Below, in pieces: positions 43,192 through 52,318 of a stretch of DNA of 64,000 nt. Below the pieces are notes generated by a model. That model ran no database searches and was not told the origin of the DNA. It saw only the letters and a list, made by a program, of their open reading frames with translations. This DNA comes from Pelomonas sp963422775 (lineage in GTDB: Bacteria > Pseudomonadota > Gammaproteobacteria > Burkholderiales > Burkholderiaceae_C). Position 1 is the first letter of the stretch; each line of letters opens with the position of its first letter. The translations under genes and the position numbers were made by a program. Location of the stretch: contig CAUJSJ030000035.1 in NCBI GenBank assembly GCA_963422775.4, positions 1-64,000 on the forward strand, written 5' to 3'.

Positions 43192-44379
43192 TCATTGCAC
43201 CTGCTCGACGAGTTGAAAGATCGGCAGGTACATCAGCACGATGATCCCGCCGATCAGCACGCCCATGATGAGCATCAGCGCCGGGTTCACGAGGCGCGAG
43301 AGCAGGTCGGTCAGCCGCGCCGCTTCTTCGTCGTGGAAGGCGGCGGCGCGTTCAAGCATGGCCGCGACCTCGCCGCTGCGCTCACCCACCCGCAGCATGC
43401 GCCGCGCCACGGGGGTGGCGAGGTCCTGGGCGTCGAAGGCCGCCGACAGCCGCTCGCCGCGTTCGATCTGGGCCGCCGCCGCCTGCACTGCGGCGCGCCA
43501 GGGCGCGGCCACCACGTCGACCACGATCTTCAGCGCCGCCAGCGCCGGCACGCCCGAGGCGAGCAGCATGGCCAGCGACCGGTACAGCCGCGCCAGCGCC
43601 AGCACACGCAGCCGCGGGCCCAGGCCCGGCAGCGTCCAGAGCGCCGCCTGCGCCCGCTGGCGCACGCCGGGCTGACGCAGCAGCGCGTAGACCGCCACCG
43701 CCACAGCCGCCAGGCCGCCGATGACCAGGCCGGGATGGGCGCCGGCCGTCTGGCCGAACTCGATCAGCACGCGGGAGGCCCAGGGCAGATCGGCGCTGGT
43801 GGCTTCGAGGATGCCGGCAAAACGCGGCAGCACGTAGAGCAGCAGGAAGAGGATGACCGCCCCGCCCACGCCGAGCAGCATCAGCGGGTAGACGAGTGCG
43901 GCCACGAGGCGCGAGCGCAGGCCGTCCACCCAGGCCAGGTAGCGGGCGTGCTGGGCCAGCGCGACCGAGAGCTGGCCGGTCTTCTCGTTGGCCGCGACGA
44001 TGGCGCACAGGAGTTCGTCGAAGGCCTGCGGCTGCTGGCGCAGTGCGGCCGACAGCGGCTGGCCCTGCTCGATCTGGCCGATGACGGCGTCCAGCGCGGC
44101 GCGCACGCCGGGCTGGCCTTCCTTCTCGCGCAGCGTGTTCAGGGCTTCGAGCAGCGCGATGCCGGCGTCCAGCAGCACGGCGAGTTCCTGGCTGAAGAGC
44201 TGCAGCGGGAACCGCGCCGACCGCCGCCGCACCCCGGCCGGGGTGCTGACCTCGCGCACTTCCAGCACATGCTGGGGCGGCACGCCGAGCACCGACGCGA
44301 CCGCGGCACGGTCGGGCGCCTCGACGCGCTGGGTGCTCACCGTGCCGGCACGCAGCACGCGGGTCTGGAATTGCGGCAC
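43192..44379 (-). CDS. gspF: Type II secretion inner-membrane platform protein GspF
   Basis: 395 residues from GTG 44379, 10 bp after the gspG stop; an in-frame ATG at 44424 would overlap gspG. Two T2SF domains with three membrane helices are seen. Signatures include FSQELAVLLDAGIALLEALN and GERLSAAFDAQDLATPVARR with MLRVGERSGEVAAMLERAA, and the end LMLIMGVLIGGIIVLMYLPI before FQLVEQVQ. GspF couples the ATPase to pseudopilus growth. Confidence 0.92.
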   Translation of the reverse strand: MPQFQTRVLRAGTVSTQRVEAPDRAAVASVLGVPPQHVLEVREVSTPAGVRRRSARFPLQLFSQELAVLLDAGIALLEALNTLREKEGQPGVRAALDAVIGQIEQGQPLSAALRQQPQAFDELLCAIVAANEKTGQLSVALAQHARYLAWVDGLRSRLVAALVYPLMLLGVGGAVILFLLLYVLPRFAGILEATSADLPWASRVLIEFGQTAGAHPGLVIGGLAAVAVAVYALLRQPGVRQRAQAALWTLPGLGPRLRVLALARLYRSLAMLLASGVPALAALKIVVDVVAAPWRAAVQAAAAQIERGERLSAAFDAQDLATPVARRMLRVGERSGEVAAMLERAAAFHDEEAARLTDLLSRLVNPALMLIMGVLIGGIIVLMYLPIFQLVEQVQ

Positions 44380-44389
44380 GGAACGTCCG

Positions 44390-44851
44390 TCACCAGGAGG
44401 TGAGGTCGGCGTCCTCACCCTCACCGCCGGGGCGGCCGTCCTTGCCGAAGCTCAGCAGGTCGTACTCCCCATGCTCGCCCGGGCTGCGGTACTGGTAGTC
44501 GTTGCCCCAGGGGTCCTTGGGCACCGCCTTGGAGAGGTAGGGGCCGGCCCACTTGGGCTCGTCGGCCGGCTTGGTGACCAACACGGCCAGACCCTGCTCG
44601 GTGCTGGGGTAGCGGCCGACGTCGAGGCGGTACTGGTCGAGCGACTTCTGCAGCGCATCGATCTGGGCACGGGCTGCCTTGACCTCGCTCTTGCCGATCT
44701 GGCCGAAGAACTTCGGACCGACGTAACCGGCCAGCAGGCCGATGATGACCATGACGACGAGGAGTTCGAGCAGCGTGAAGCCGCTGGGAACAGGTGCGCG
44801 TCGGAAGGGCCGTGAAATGGCTTTGCAAAGAGGAGGGCAGCGAAACGGCAA
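44390..44851 (-). CDS. gspG: Major pseudopilin GspG (TTG start)
   Basis: 153 residues. After a 23-residue leader comes SGFTLLELLVVMVIIGLLAG, the pseudopilin cleavage site with Glu5. The rest (QIDALQKSLDQYRLDVGRYP, GLAVLVTKP, PYLSKAVPKDPWGNDYQYRS, EYDLLSFGKDGRPGGEGEDA) is diagnostic of GspG with its calcium site. There is no ATG or GTG between the upstream stop and the cleavage site; TTG 44851 follows GGAG at 7-nt spacing, so it is taken as the start. First gene of the operon. Confidence 0.93.
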   Translation of the reverse strand: MPFRCPPLCKAISRPFRRAPVPSGFTLLELLVVMVIIGLLAGYVGPKFFGQIGKSEVKAARAQIDALQKSLDQYRLDVGRYPSTEQGLAVLVTKPADEPKWAGPYLSKAVPKDPWGNDYQYRSPGEHGEYDLLSFGKDGRPGGEGEDADLTSW

Positions 44852-45253
44852 GTCGAATCTCCGCGGATCAACGCCCTGCTAGGCGACCTTCAGGTCCGTC
44901 ATCCGGAGTCCGCGGGGTGTCGCTCAAGCTGGTGCCGCAGGTCCGCCAGTCCTGAATTGCTTCAAAGATACCACGGTAAAAAAGAATTCACCAATGAAAA
45001 TGTGAGAGCATTCGTGTGTTGATGTCGACGCTGCGATGTAGACGGCGCAGGCTGGCACCTCTCATCATCGAGACTGCAGGAAAGCGCAATCTTCTTCGAC
45101 AGTCGCAGCGGCGCTGAGGCTCATGGGGGGATGAGATCGCAGCAATTCAGAGCGAATGCCCACGACTGTCTTTGCTGCCCCGCTGCTCAGTCGGTATCAC
45201 TCACTTCCTCGCGTCTATGACTCGTCTTGGGACTGTGATTTACCTGCACTTTG
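44852..45253. other. Region upstream of the secretion operon
   Basis: About 400 bp with a local AT-rich patch around 44965-45000 (ACGGTAAAAAAGAATTC) that probably holds the operon promoter. No gene, riboswitch or repeat is supported. Confidence 0.4.
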
Positions 45254-45640
45254 ATGTTCACGATGACCGACATGAAGTCCGTCCTGGCCGCCGACCTTGA
45301 AGCGGCTGCAAAGGCGATCGTCCAGCTAGACGATCTGGTCAAAGCGCTGGCGTCCTCGGTGCCCGAAGTCAAACTTTAGCAACGCCAGTTGAAGTGCTAC
45401 CTCGACGATGTCGACATGCGGCTACAGATTCTGAGGATGACCATTTCCATAGACCGGCTCTACATTGAGGTGGCCGAGTCCGCCGAAGAGCTGCACATGG
45501 CCTTGCGAGTCGCGCATCGATACGGCGCCTCAAGTCGTGCGGACGATGCCATCAAGATCGCTCTCATGTTGGGAGCTCACCTGGGTCAACAAATTGTTGT
45601 GGCGCTTAGACTCCGAAGGCGTTCTACGAATGGCCCATAA
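45254..45640 (+). pseudogene. Small unrecognised gene with an in-frame stop
   Basis: From ATG 45254 (or 45263) the frame reads MTDMKSVLAADLEAAAKAIV, QLDDLVKALASSVPEVKL, then TAG at 45377-45379, and continues without a shift as QRQLKCYLDDVDMRLQILRM, SAEELHMALRVAHRYGASSR to the TGA before 45641. Both halves are helical and protein-like. A single CAG-to-TAG change would explain it. No family is recognised, and the call rests on composition. Confidence 0.35.
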
Positions 45641-47041
45641 CATTTATCCCCGCTCGCCGAATCTGAGGTGCGTCAGTTCGCCCGAGTGGGCGGCGGCCAC
45701 GCGGCGCATCGGCCTGTAACGCGCCAAGGCGCGTTACAGGTTCAGGCCTGATCGCCCGCACAGGCGTAATGGGATCCTACTTGTGCAGCTTTGAGTCCGA
45801 CGAAGGCAGTGTCAGCGTTGGGGTGAGTCAGAGAATTTCAGATCTAACCACACTCTGACGTGCAGGTGTGAGCCAGGCGCTGCAGCGGCTTTTGGGACGC
45901 GAGTCGTGTTTCACCTGGCTTCTGTGCGCGAGATGCCAGTACTGCCCTTTTGATAGGAAGAATCCTCCGAACGCCAATGACCAGCCGGGAAACGCAGAGG
46001 CTGAGGAGCGCCACGTCGACCGCACCTGCGATCACTGCGATGAAGCTGACCAGTCCCGAGCGAGACTGAGGTTGGAGCGATGTCGCCATGTCCATGATGG
46101 GCGCTGCGCGCACCGCCTGGATGGTCGTGCGGCAGCAAACAGTGCTTCGGGAGCGAGCGTAGCCAGAGTGAAAACACCGAACTCGCGGTTCAGTGGTCGG
46201 CAGAACAGCAAGGTGCTCGTGAGATTGTACGTTAAGGCGCTTGCGTTCACCGCCAGCAGGATCGACGGCTGGCGCGCCGGCCATCGGATCGCATCGACGG
46301 CAATGGCGAGGCCAAGGAGCGATCGTGAAAGCTACAGCCATCGTCATCCGGCCATGGAGGAGGCTGGCCACAGCCGCATTCGGACAGGCCTATCAGGCAA
46401 TCACAAGCATGGCACCTACCATTGCTCACAGCGATAAATCCGCCGCTGTGGGCTGAGACGCGGCAGCGATTGAGGCGGCCTGGAATAAAGCTTGACCACA
46501 GCCGGCGCTGGTTGCGGTGGTGCGCTTCCACAAGCGCAATGTTGGCCCATCCGACGCTGTACAGAAGAAGTTGCGCGCCGACGACCGCAGGAAGTTCTTG
46601 AAGCATGGGGATGCGCGGTGATCCGAGCCGATGAGTGGGCTCGCTGCCCTGCGCGGAAGCACCCGGCTGCTGTGCGCAAGCACGGGTCAATAGTGTCCGT
46701 GGGGGAGGTGTCGCCTCGCTACCGCTGTCGCGGTGCTTTGAAAAAAGGCGTGCTCCGCACTGTTGCCATGGGTAAAAAGACTCTTTTCCCATGAGTAGCT
46801 ATTTGCAGCACAGGGGCAAGCCCTGAACTCGGGGCGCGAGCGGAGGGCACTCAAGACCGCTCAGTCACAAGAGTGCGCAGCCCGCGCAGGGCGCCGGAGG
46901 ATCGAGCGACTCAGATGCAGCCTGCGGCGGTGTCGGTCTGTCGCGTGCCGACATCAACTTTTTAAATTTCACCCTTGAGATGAAAGTTCACTGGTGATAT
47001 CTTTCGATTCATCCCGTGAGCAATCAACAAAGGAGACATCA
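45641..47041. other. 1.4-kb region without a supported gene
   Basis: Open frames on both strands are short or have unlikely composition; none is recognised. A hairpin with arms CATGGG..AAAAG and CTTTTCCCATG lies at 46767-46793. The last 60 bp (AACTTTTTAAATTTCACCC) are AT-rich and probably hold the promoter of the TonB receptor gene. Confidence 0.4.
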
Positions 47042-49468
47042 ATGAGAGCTGGGGCAAAGAGTCTTTTCGCGCTGACAACCGTTGCTTGGGCTGCTGCGGC
47101 AGCGGCCGCGCCTATCCCACAAGTGAGCGAGAACCAACCGGCTGCGGCGCCGGAGTCGACCGTGCAGCTAGAACAAGTGGTTGTGTAAGCACGACGCCGT
47201 GAGGAGCGGCTGTCTGATGTTCCGGCGTCGGTGAGCGCGATGACTGCCGCGGCCCTGAAGACGGCCGGGGTGGCCAGCGTGACTGGACTGACGCAATATG
47301 TTCCCGGCCTCAATGTGGCTGAAGGTGTGGACAACAACACCGCCCGCTTCTTCATCCGCGGCATGGGTACTGCAACGCCCGCTGTTGGCATTGAGCCGTC
47401 CGTGCCGGTGTACATCGATGACGTGTACACGCCATCTGGCCTCGGATCCAATATCAACCTTTTCTCTGTCGATCGAGTGGAGGTGCTGCGCGGTCCCCAG
47501 GGCACGCTCTACGGGCGAAATGCCTTTGGTGGTGCAATCAAGGTTTACACCAAGACGCTTACGGACAAGTCGGACGGCTACGTCGAAGTGGCCACGGGCA
47601 ATAACAACCGTCGTGACATCAAGGCCGAGGTGAACGGTGCGATCGTGCCCGGCATGCTTCGCTTCAATATTGGCGCTGCTTCGCTCGAGCGCGAGGGTTA
47701 CCAGGCTCTGGTGAACACCGGCAAGAAGGGGTGGGGCGAAAACACGAAGGTCGTCAAGGCAAAGCTGCAGTTCGATCCGTCCGAAACCGTGCGGTTCACT
47801 CTGGGCTACGACAAGACTGACTCGGACGCACCCGCCAAGCAGCTCAAGATCACCAACAGCGGTCCCAACGACATCTTCAACACGGGTCCGTTGGCTGGCT
47901 ATCCGAAGATCGTTCCCAACCGGCTCCAGTCTTCGACCGACCCTGATGTCCTTGACACTGATACCTACGGCAACTCGACGGTCAAGGCAGAGGGCCTGAC
48001 GTGGTCTGCGCAGTGGCAGCCCTCGGACAACCTCACGATCAAGTACCTGGGCGCTGATCGGAGCATGAAGAATGGCCGAATCTTTGACATCGAGGGCACA
48101 GCTGCTCCCTTCTTGACGGTCAGCGAGCGTCTGAACTTGCGCGGCAAGAGCCACGAATTGCAGGCCAACCTGGTTCTCGGCGATCTCAACCTGATCGGCG
48201 GTCTCTTCTACTATCAAGAGGATACCGACTCTCGCAGTGGTGAGGTCAACAACTTCCTGCAGTTTCTTGATGCAAAGCACCAGGCCAGCTACGTCACCGA
48301 TCCGAACGGGCGACAGACGGCCGTGGACATCCGCCGGGTTTTCGATGGCCTGTCGCAGCAGGTCACGTCCAAGGCGGCTTTCGTCAATGCCGGCTATGCG
48401 GTCACCAAGAGCCTCAATGTGACGGCGGGCCTGCGTTTCACGGAAGACAACAAGGCGACGCAAGGCAACCGTGCAAGCACCACGTTCGTGGGTGGTTCGC
48501 TGGCGGACTTCAGTACCAACTCGTGCTTCTGCGTGCCGCAGGGTGCAACGATCATCGATACAGCCTTTGGTGCTCAGTTGTCTGGTCAGCGCAAGTACCA
48601 CGCAGTCACCCCCGAGCTGACCGTGGACTACAACCTGGCGCACAACCAGCTGATTTACGGCTCGTTCAAGGAAGGCTTCCAGGCGGGTAGCATCTTCCCG
48701 GCGTCCAACGTTGTTCCCGGAGCTGCCTTGACGACGAAGGCGCAGGGTGTTGATGCCTTCGAGGTCGGCAGCAAAGGCACGTACCTGGACGGGCGTTTGA
48801 GCCTGAATGCGGCGGTTTACTACAACCGCTACAAGGACCTCCTCGTGTCTGTGAATACGGCAGTCCCCATCGCGGTCAGCGCCACCGGCTTTGCTGGTGT
48901 GCCGCAGAACGCGGGTGCTGCACACAGCACGGGCATCGAGCTCGAGTCGCGATTCCAGGCGACGCGTGAGTTGCTGCTGACCGCGAACATTGCCTACAAC
49001 CAGTTCAAGGTGACGGAAGTTCTGTCGGCGTCTCCCACGGGGCCGGTCAACATCGCCAACACCTTCCTGGATGTGCCGACCCTGTCTCCGAAGCTCCAGG
49101 GCAACGTGCGCTTTGACTACCGTTTCTCCCTGACCCCTGGTATTGCGGCGCGTCTCTTCGCGAATGCGGCCTATCGGCAGAAGATGGGAATCAATGCAGC
49201 GAATGCTGCTGAGAGCTCGGGCTTGGGCCTTGTCGGCGCAAACCCGGCGACCGACAAGTACTACATCAGTGATGCAGTCACGCTCATCTCTGCAGGCATT
49301 TCGCTGAACACCGAGGACCAGAAATGGCGTCTCGACCTGGTCGGACAGAATCTGACGAATCAGCGTCGTCCCGTCTCGACGGTTGCGGTGGTGCCCAACT
49401 TCTTCGGTGCCATCCAGCAGTGGAATGAGCCGCGCAACTGGCGTCTCAGCCTTACTCGTTCGTTCTAA
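47042..49468 (+). pseudogene. TonB-dependent receptor with an in-frame TAA near the N-terminus
   Basis: From ATG 47042 a signal peptide (SLFALTTVAWAAAAAAAP) leads to LEQVVV, then TAA at 47186-47188, then in the same frame ARRREERLSDVPASVSA and the complete plug (FFIRGMGTATPAVGIEPSVP, VEVLRGPQGTLYGRNAFGGA) and barrel, ending NWRLSLTRSF. Relatives read VVTARKREE at the stop, so one codon is changed. Without readthrough, only a signal-less product from GTG 47231 could be made. About 807 codons in total, otherwise intact. Such receptors import large ligands such as oligosaccharides across the outer membrane; the neighbours suggest a glycoside. Confidence 0.85.
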
Positions 49469-49482
49469 AAGACCTAGCCATA

Positions 49483-49519
49483 AGGGCGAACTGCGTGTGC
49501 TGAGCACGCAGTTCGCCCT
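49483..49519 (+). terminator. Strong hairpin after the TonB receptor gene
   Basis: AGGGCGAACTGCGTG, a 7-nt loop, then CACGCAGTTCGCCCT: a perfect 15-bp stem starting 15 bp after the receptor stop. It is followed by CAATCCTTCTTG, which is only weakly T-rich, so it may be a leaky terminator or a stability element that sets receptor and enzyme levels apart. Confidence 0.7.
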
Positions 49520-49581
49520 CAATCCTTCTTGCGCTGCCGGGCAGATGCTTTGCAGCCCCTGTTCTGCTGACTGACATCACC

Positions 49582-52296
49582 GTGACTCCCACCCAAAAAT
49601 TCATCGCTGACGCCCTGCGCAGAATCGTGCCTCCTGAAAATCCCCGGCATGCGGAATTGCTACCGCCGGTCAAGAATCTGCCTTCTGATTGGGATCGTCG
49701 CCTTTTGGGTGAGGTCGATCCCGTGCGCCTGAGTGGCGAGCAGCTTCGATATGTGGGAATGCCTGTCAGCGGGATCTGCACTGGCCAGGTCCACCTCAGC
49801 GGTGACGGGAGACTCTGCCATTGGGACATCTTCAAAGCCTACGGAGGGCGGCCCGACACAGGTGATCCGCATGGTCCCCACTATGCCCATCCTCAAGAAC
49901 CGGACCAGCCTGTTCAGATTGGCTTTGCCATTCGATGCGCGGACGGCAAGGTCAGGACGCTTGATGGCCGAGGGTTCCGAAGCGTGGAATTCGAAGGGAG
50001 CTACCCGATTGGCAATGTCTGGTTGAGCGACACGGACATACCCATCGCCATCCAACTCGAGGCTTTCTCGCCCTTCATTCCGCTTGAGGCTGGCGATTCA
50101 GGGCTTCCGGCCACGGTTCTGCACTACCGATTCAGCAACGTGTCCGCCCAGCAACAGGACTTCAGTGTGGGGGCTTGGCTTGGCAACGCGGTCTTGCCGT
50201 TCGATCCCAAGCCCGAAGGTAAGCGAATCAACGAGGTGTACGTCAGCCCGACTTGCGCTGTCCTGCATTGCCGCGCAGAACTGGCCACGGCGGCCTCGGC
50301 CGACGGTTGGGGCAGCATGTCATTGGCATTGCTCGGTCAGTCGACTCGTTTGCGTCCGCGCGTGGACGCCTCCAACGATGAAGTCCGCGCACACCAGCTC
50401 TTCGAAGACGATCTGCCTGTTCCGCGAATCTCTGCCGAGGCGCCGACAGCCGAGCCGCTTGTCGGGGGCATGGCGACTCAGCTGTCGCTTGCCCCGGGAG
50501 AGAGCGTTGAGCTCCACTTCGTTGTCTCTTGGCACTTTCCGCAGTATTCGGGCGGCAAAGTGTTCTTCTCGACGATGGAGAACATCCCGAACCTGAGTCG
50601 CAAGCGACGCTTCTATGCGACCCAGTTCAAGGACAGTCTGGAAGTCGCCCGTTATGTTGAGCGTAACCTCAAGCGGCTGGCAGCAACCACCAGGGAGTGG
50701 GTCGCGACTTGGTATGACTCGACGTTGCCTCGGTGGTTCTTGGATCGAACGTTCATCAACACGTCGATTCTGGCGACGCAGACCGCGCATCGATTTGAGG
50801 ACGGTCGCTTTTATGGGTGGGAAGGGGTCGACTCCTGCCCCGGCACTTGCCAGCACGTCTGGCAGTATGCGCAGGCGGCAGGGACGGTCTTTCCAGAGCT
50901 CGAGCGACTGACTCGAGAGCATGTCGACTATGGCATTGCGTACCACGACGACGGATCCATGGACTACCGTGCCGAAGCTTCTAGTCATGGCGACCAGGCC
51001 GTGGCCCCTTCGGAAGCTATCGGCGAGGCAATCAGCGCAGTGGATGGAGCCGCTGGCACGATCATCCGTGTGTTGCGAGAGCACAAGCACTCGAGTGATC
51101 TGCAGTTCCTGCGCCGCCTCTGGCCGAGGGTGCGGAAAAGCATCGAATTTCTGATGCGTCTGGACCGTGACGGTGATGGGCTGCTGGAAGGTCCACAGTA
51201 CAACACGCTCGACGCTACTTGGTACGGCAAGATCCCCTGGATCAGCTCCCTCTACCTCGCAGCCCTTGCTGCAGGCAAACAGATGGCGCTTGACATGAAC
51301 GACGAGGACTTCGCGTCACGCTGCGAAGAACAGTTGGCGGTTGGTCGTCGTAGTTTCGTGGAGCAACTCTTCAACGGTCGCTACTTCGAACATGTGGGAG
51401 ACACCGCCAAGCCGACCAAGGTCGATCTGCAGGAGGGGTGCTACATCGATCAGGTGCTTGGACAAAGTTTCGCTCACCAAGTTGGCATGGAGCGCGTGGT
51501 GTCGCACGAGCACAGTGTGGCTGCGCTGAAATCACTGTGGCGATACAACTTCGCGACCGATGTGGGGCCTTATCGAGAGGGCTTCACTGGCGTGATAGGT
51601 GGTCGCTGGTATGCGATGCCCGGGGAGGCAGGCATGATCATGTGCACGTGGCCGCAAGCGCCCTACGATCCGAGCGGACGGCTTCAGGCGGACATTGGGC
51701 TTGGAATTACCTCCGAGGGCTATCTCAACGAGTGCATGACGGGGTTTGAATACCAGGTCGCTGCGCACATGTTGGCGGAGGGCATGGTCTACGAGGGCCT
51801 CAGTCTGACACGAGCCATTCATGAGCGCTATTCGCCGGATCGGCGAAACCCTTGGAACGAGGTCGAGTGTGGTGACTTCTACTCTCGGGCTATGGCGAGC
51901 TTCGGCGTCTATCTAACTGTGATCGGGTATGACTATCATGGCCCGAATCATGTCCTGGCGATGGATCCAAAACTGCAGGCGGATGAATTCCGAACACCGG
52001 TCGTGTTCGCTGAAGGTTGGGGCACCTACACCCAAAGACGCAATACGGCAGCGATGACGGTGTCTCTTGTGCTCCGCCATGGAAAGGCGAAGTTGCGGAG
52101 GTTGAAGGTGCGGCCTGCTGCCAATCAGGAAGTTTTGAATGTGATTCTCAATATCAACAGCCTGACTGAGATCTGCCAATGGGAAATGCTCGACGATGGC
52201 ATGGTATGCATTGATCTGGGTTCTCCCGTGCTCCTGTCTGCGGACAACGCCGATGCATTGCTCATCACTCTTGAGCATCTGGACAGCTGGCGCTGA
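49582..52296 (+). CDS. GH116-like glycoside hydrolase (bile-acid glucosylceramidase type)
   Basis: 904 residues from GTG 49582. The N-terminal beta-sandwich domain has the family entry YVGMPVSGICTGQVHLSGDG. The (alpha/alpha)6 catalytic domain spans about 380-800 and includes GWEGVDSCPGTCQHVWQYAQ near residue 420, DRDGDGLLEGPQYNTLD near 530 and LNECMTGFEYQVAAHMLAEG near 720. Family members (human GBA2, archaeal and bacterial beta-glucosidases/xylosidases) hydrolyse beta-glycosides with retention. No signal peptide is seen, so it is probably cytoplasmic. It lies between the TonB receptor and a sugar symporter, which fits uptake followed by hydrolysis. Confidence 0.82.
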   Translation: MTPTQKFIADALRRIVPPENPRHAELLPPVKNLPSDWDRRLLGEVDPVRLSGEQLRYVGMPVSGICTGQVHLSGDGRLCHWDIFKAYGGRPDTGDPHGPHYAHPQEPDQPVQIGFAIRCADGKVRTLDGRGFRSVEFEGSYPIGNVWLSDTDIPIAIQLEAFSPFIPLEAGDSGLPATVLHYRFSNVSAQQQDFSVGAWLGNAVLPFDPKPEGKRINEVYVSPTCAVLHCRAELATAASADGWGSMSLALLGQSTRLRPRVDASNDEVRAHQLFEDDLPVPRISAEAPTAEPLVGGMATQLSLAPGESVELHFVVSWHFPQYSGGKVFFSTMENIPNLSRKRRFYATQFKDSLEVARYVERNLKRLAATTREWVATWYDSTLPRWFLDRTFINTSILATQTAHRFEDGRFYGWEGVDSCPGTCQHVWQYAQAAGTVFPELERLTREHVDYGIAYHDDGSMDYRAEASSHGDQAVAPSEAIGEAISAVDGAAGTIIRVLREHKHSSDLQFLRRLWPRVRKSIEFLMRLDRDGDGLLEGPQYNTLDATWYGKIPWISSLYLAALAAGKQMALDMNDEDFASRCEEQLAVGRRSFVEQLFNGRYFEHVGDTAKPTKVDLQEGCYIDQVLGQSFAHQVGMERVVSHEHSVAALKSLWRYNFATDVGPYREGFTGVIGGRWYAMPGEAGMIMCTWPQAPYDPSGRLQADIGLGITSEGYLNECMTGFEYQVAAHMLAEGMVYEGLSLTRAIHERYSPDRRNPWNEVECGDFYSRAMASFGVYLTVIGYDYHGPNHVLAMDPKLQADEFRTPVVFAEGWGTYTQRRNTAAMTVSLVLRHGKAKLRRLKVRPAANQEVLNVILNINSLTEICQWEMLDDGMVCIDLGSPVLLSADNADALLITLEHLDSWR

Positions 52297-52318
52297 ATCA
52301 TGAAGCATTGGGGCGGAC

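Noticed and set aside
44870..45010. A cyclic-di-GMP riboswitch before the secretion operon
   Set aside because: The consensus core and tetraloop-receptor bases were not found.
47168..49522. A 784-codon minus-strand frame opposite the TonB receptor
   Set aside because: Shadow frame. Its existence does not explain the in-frame stop in the receptor, whose plug and barrel are clear on the plus strand.
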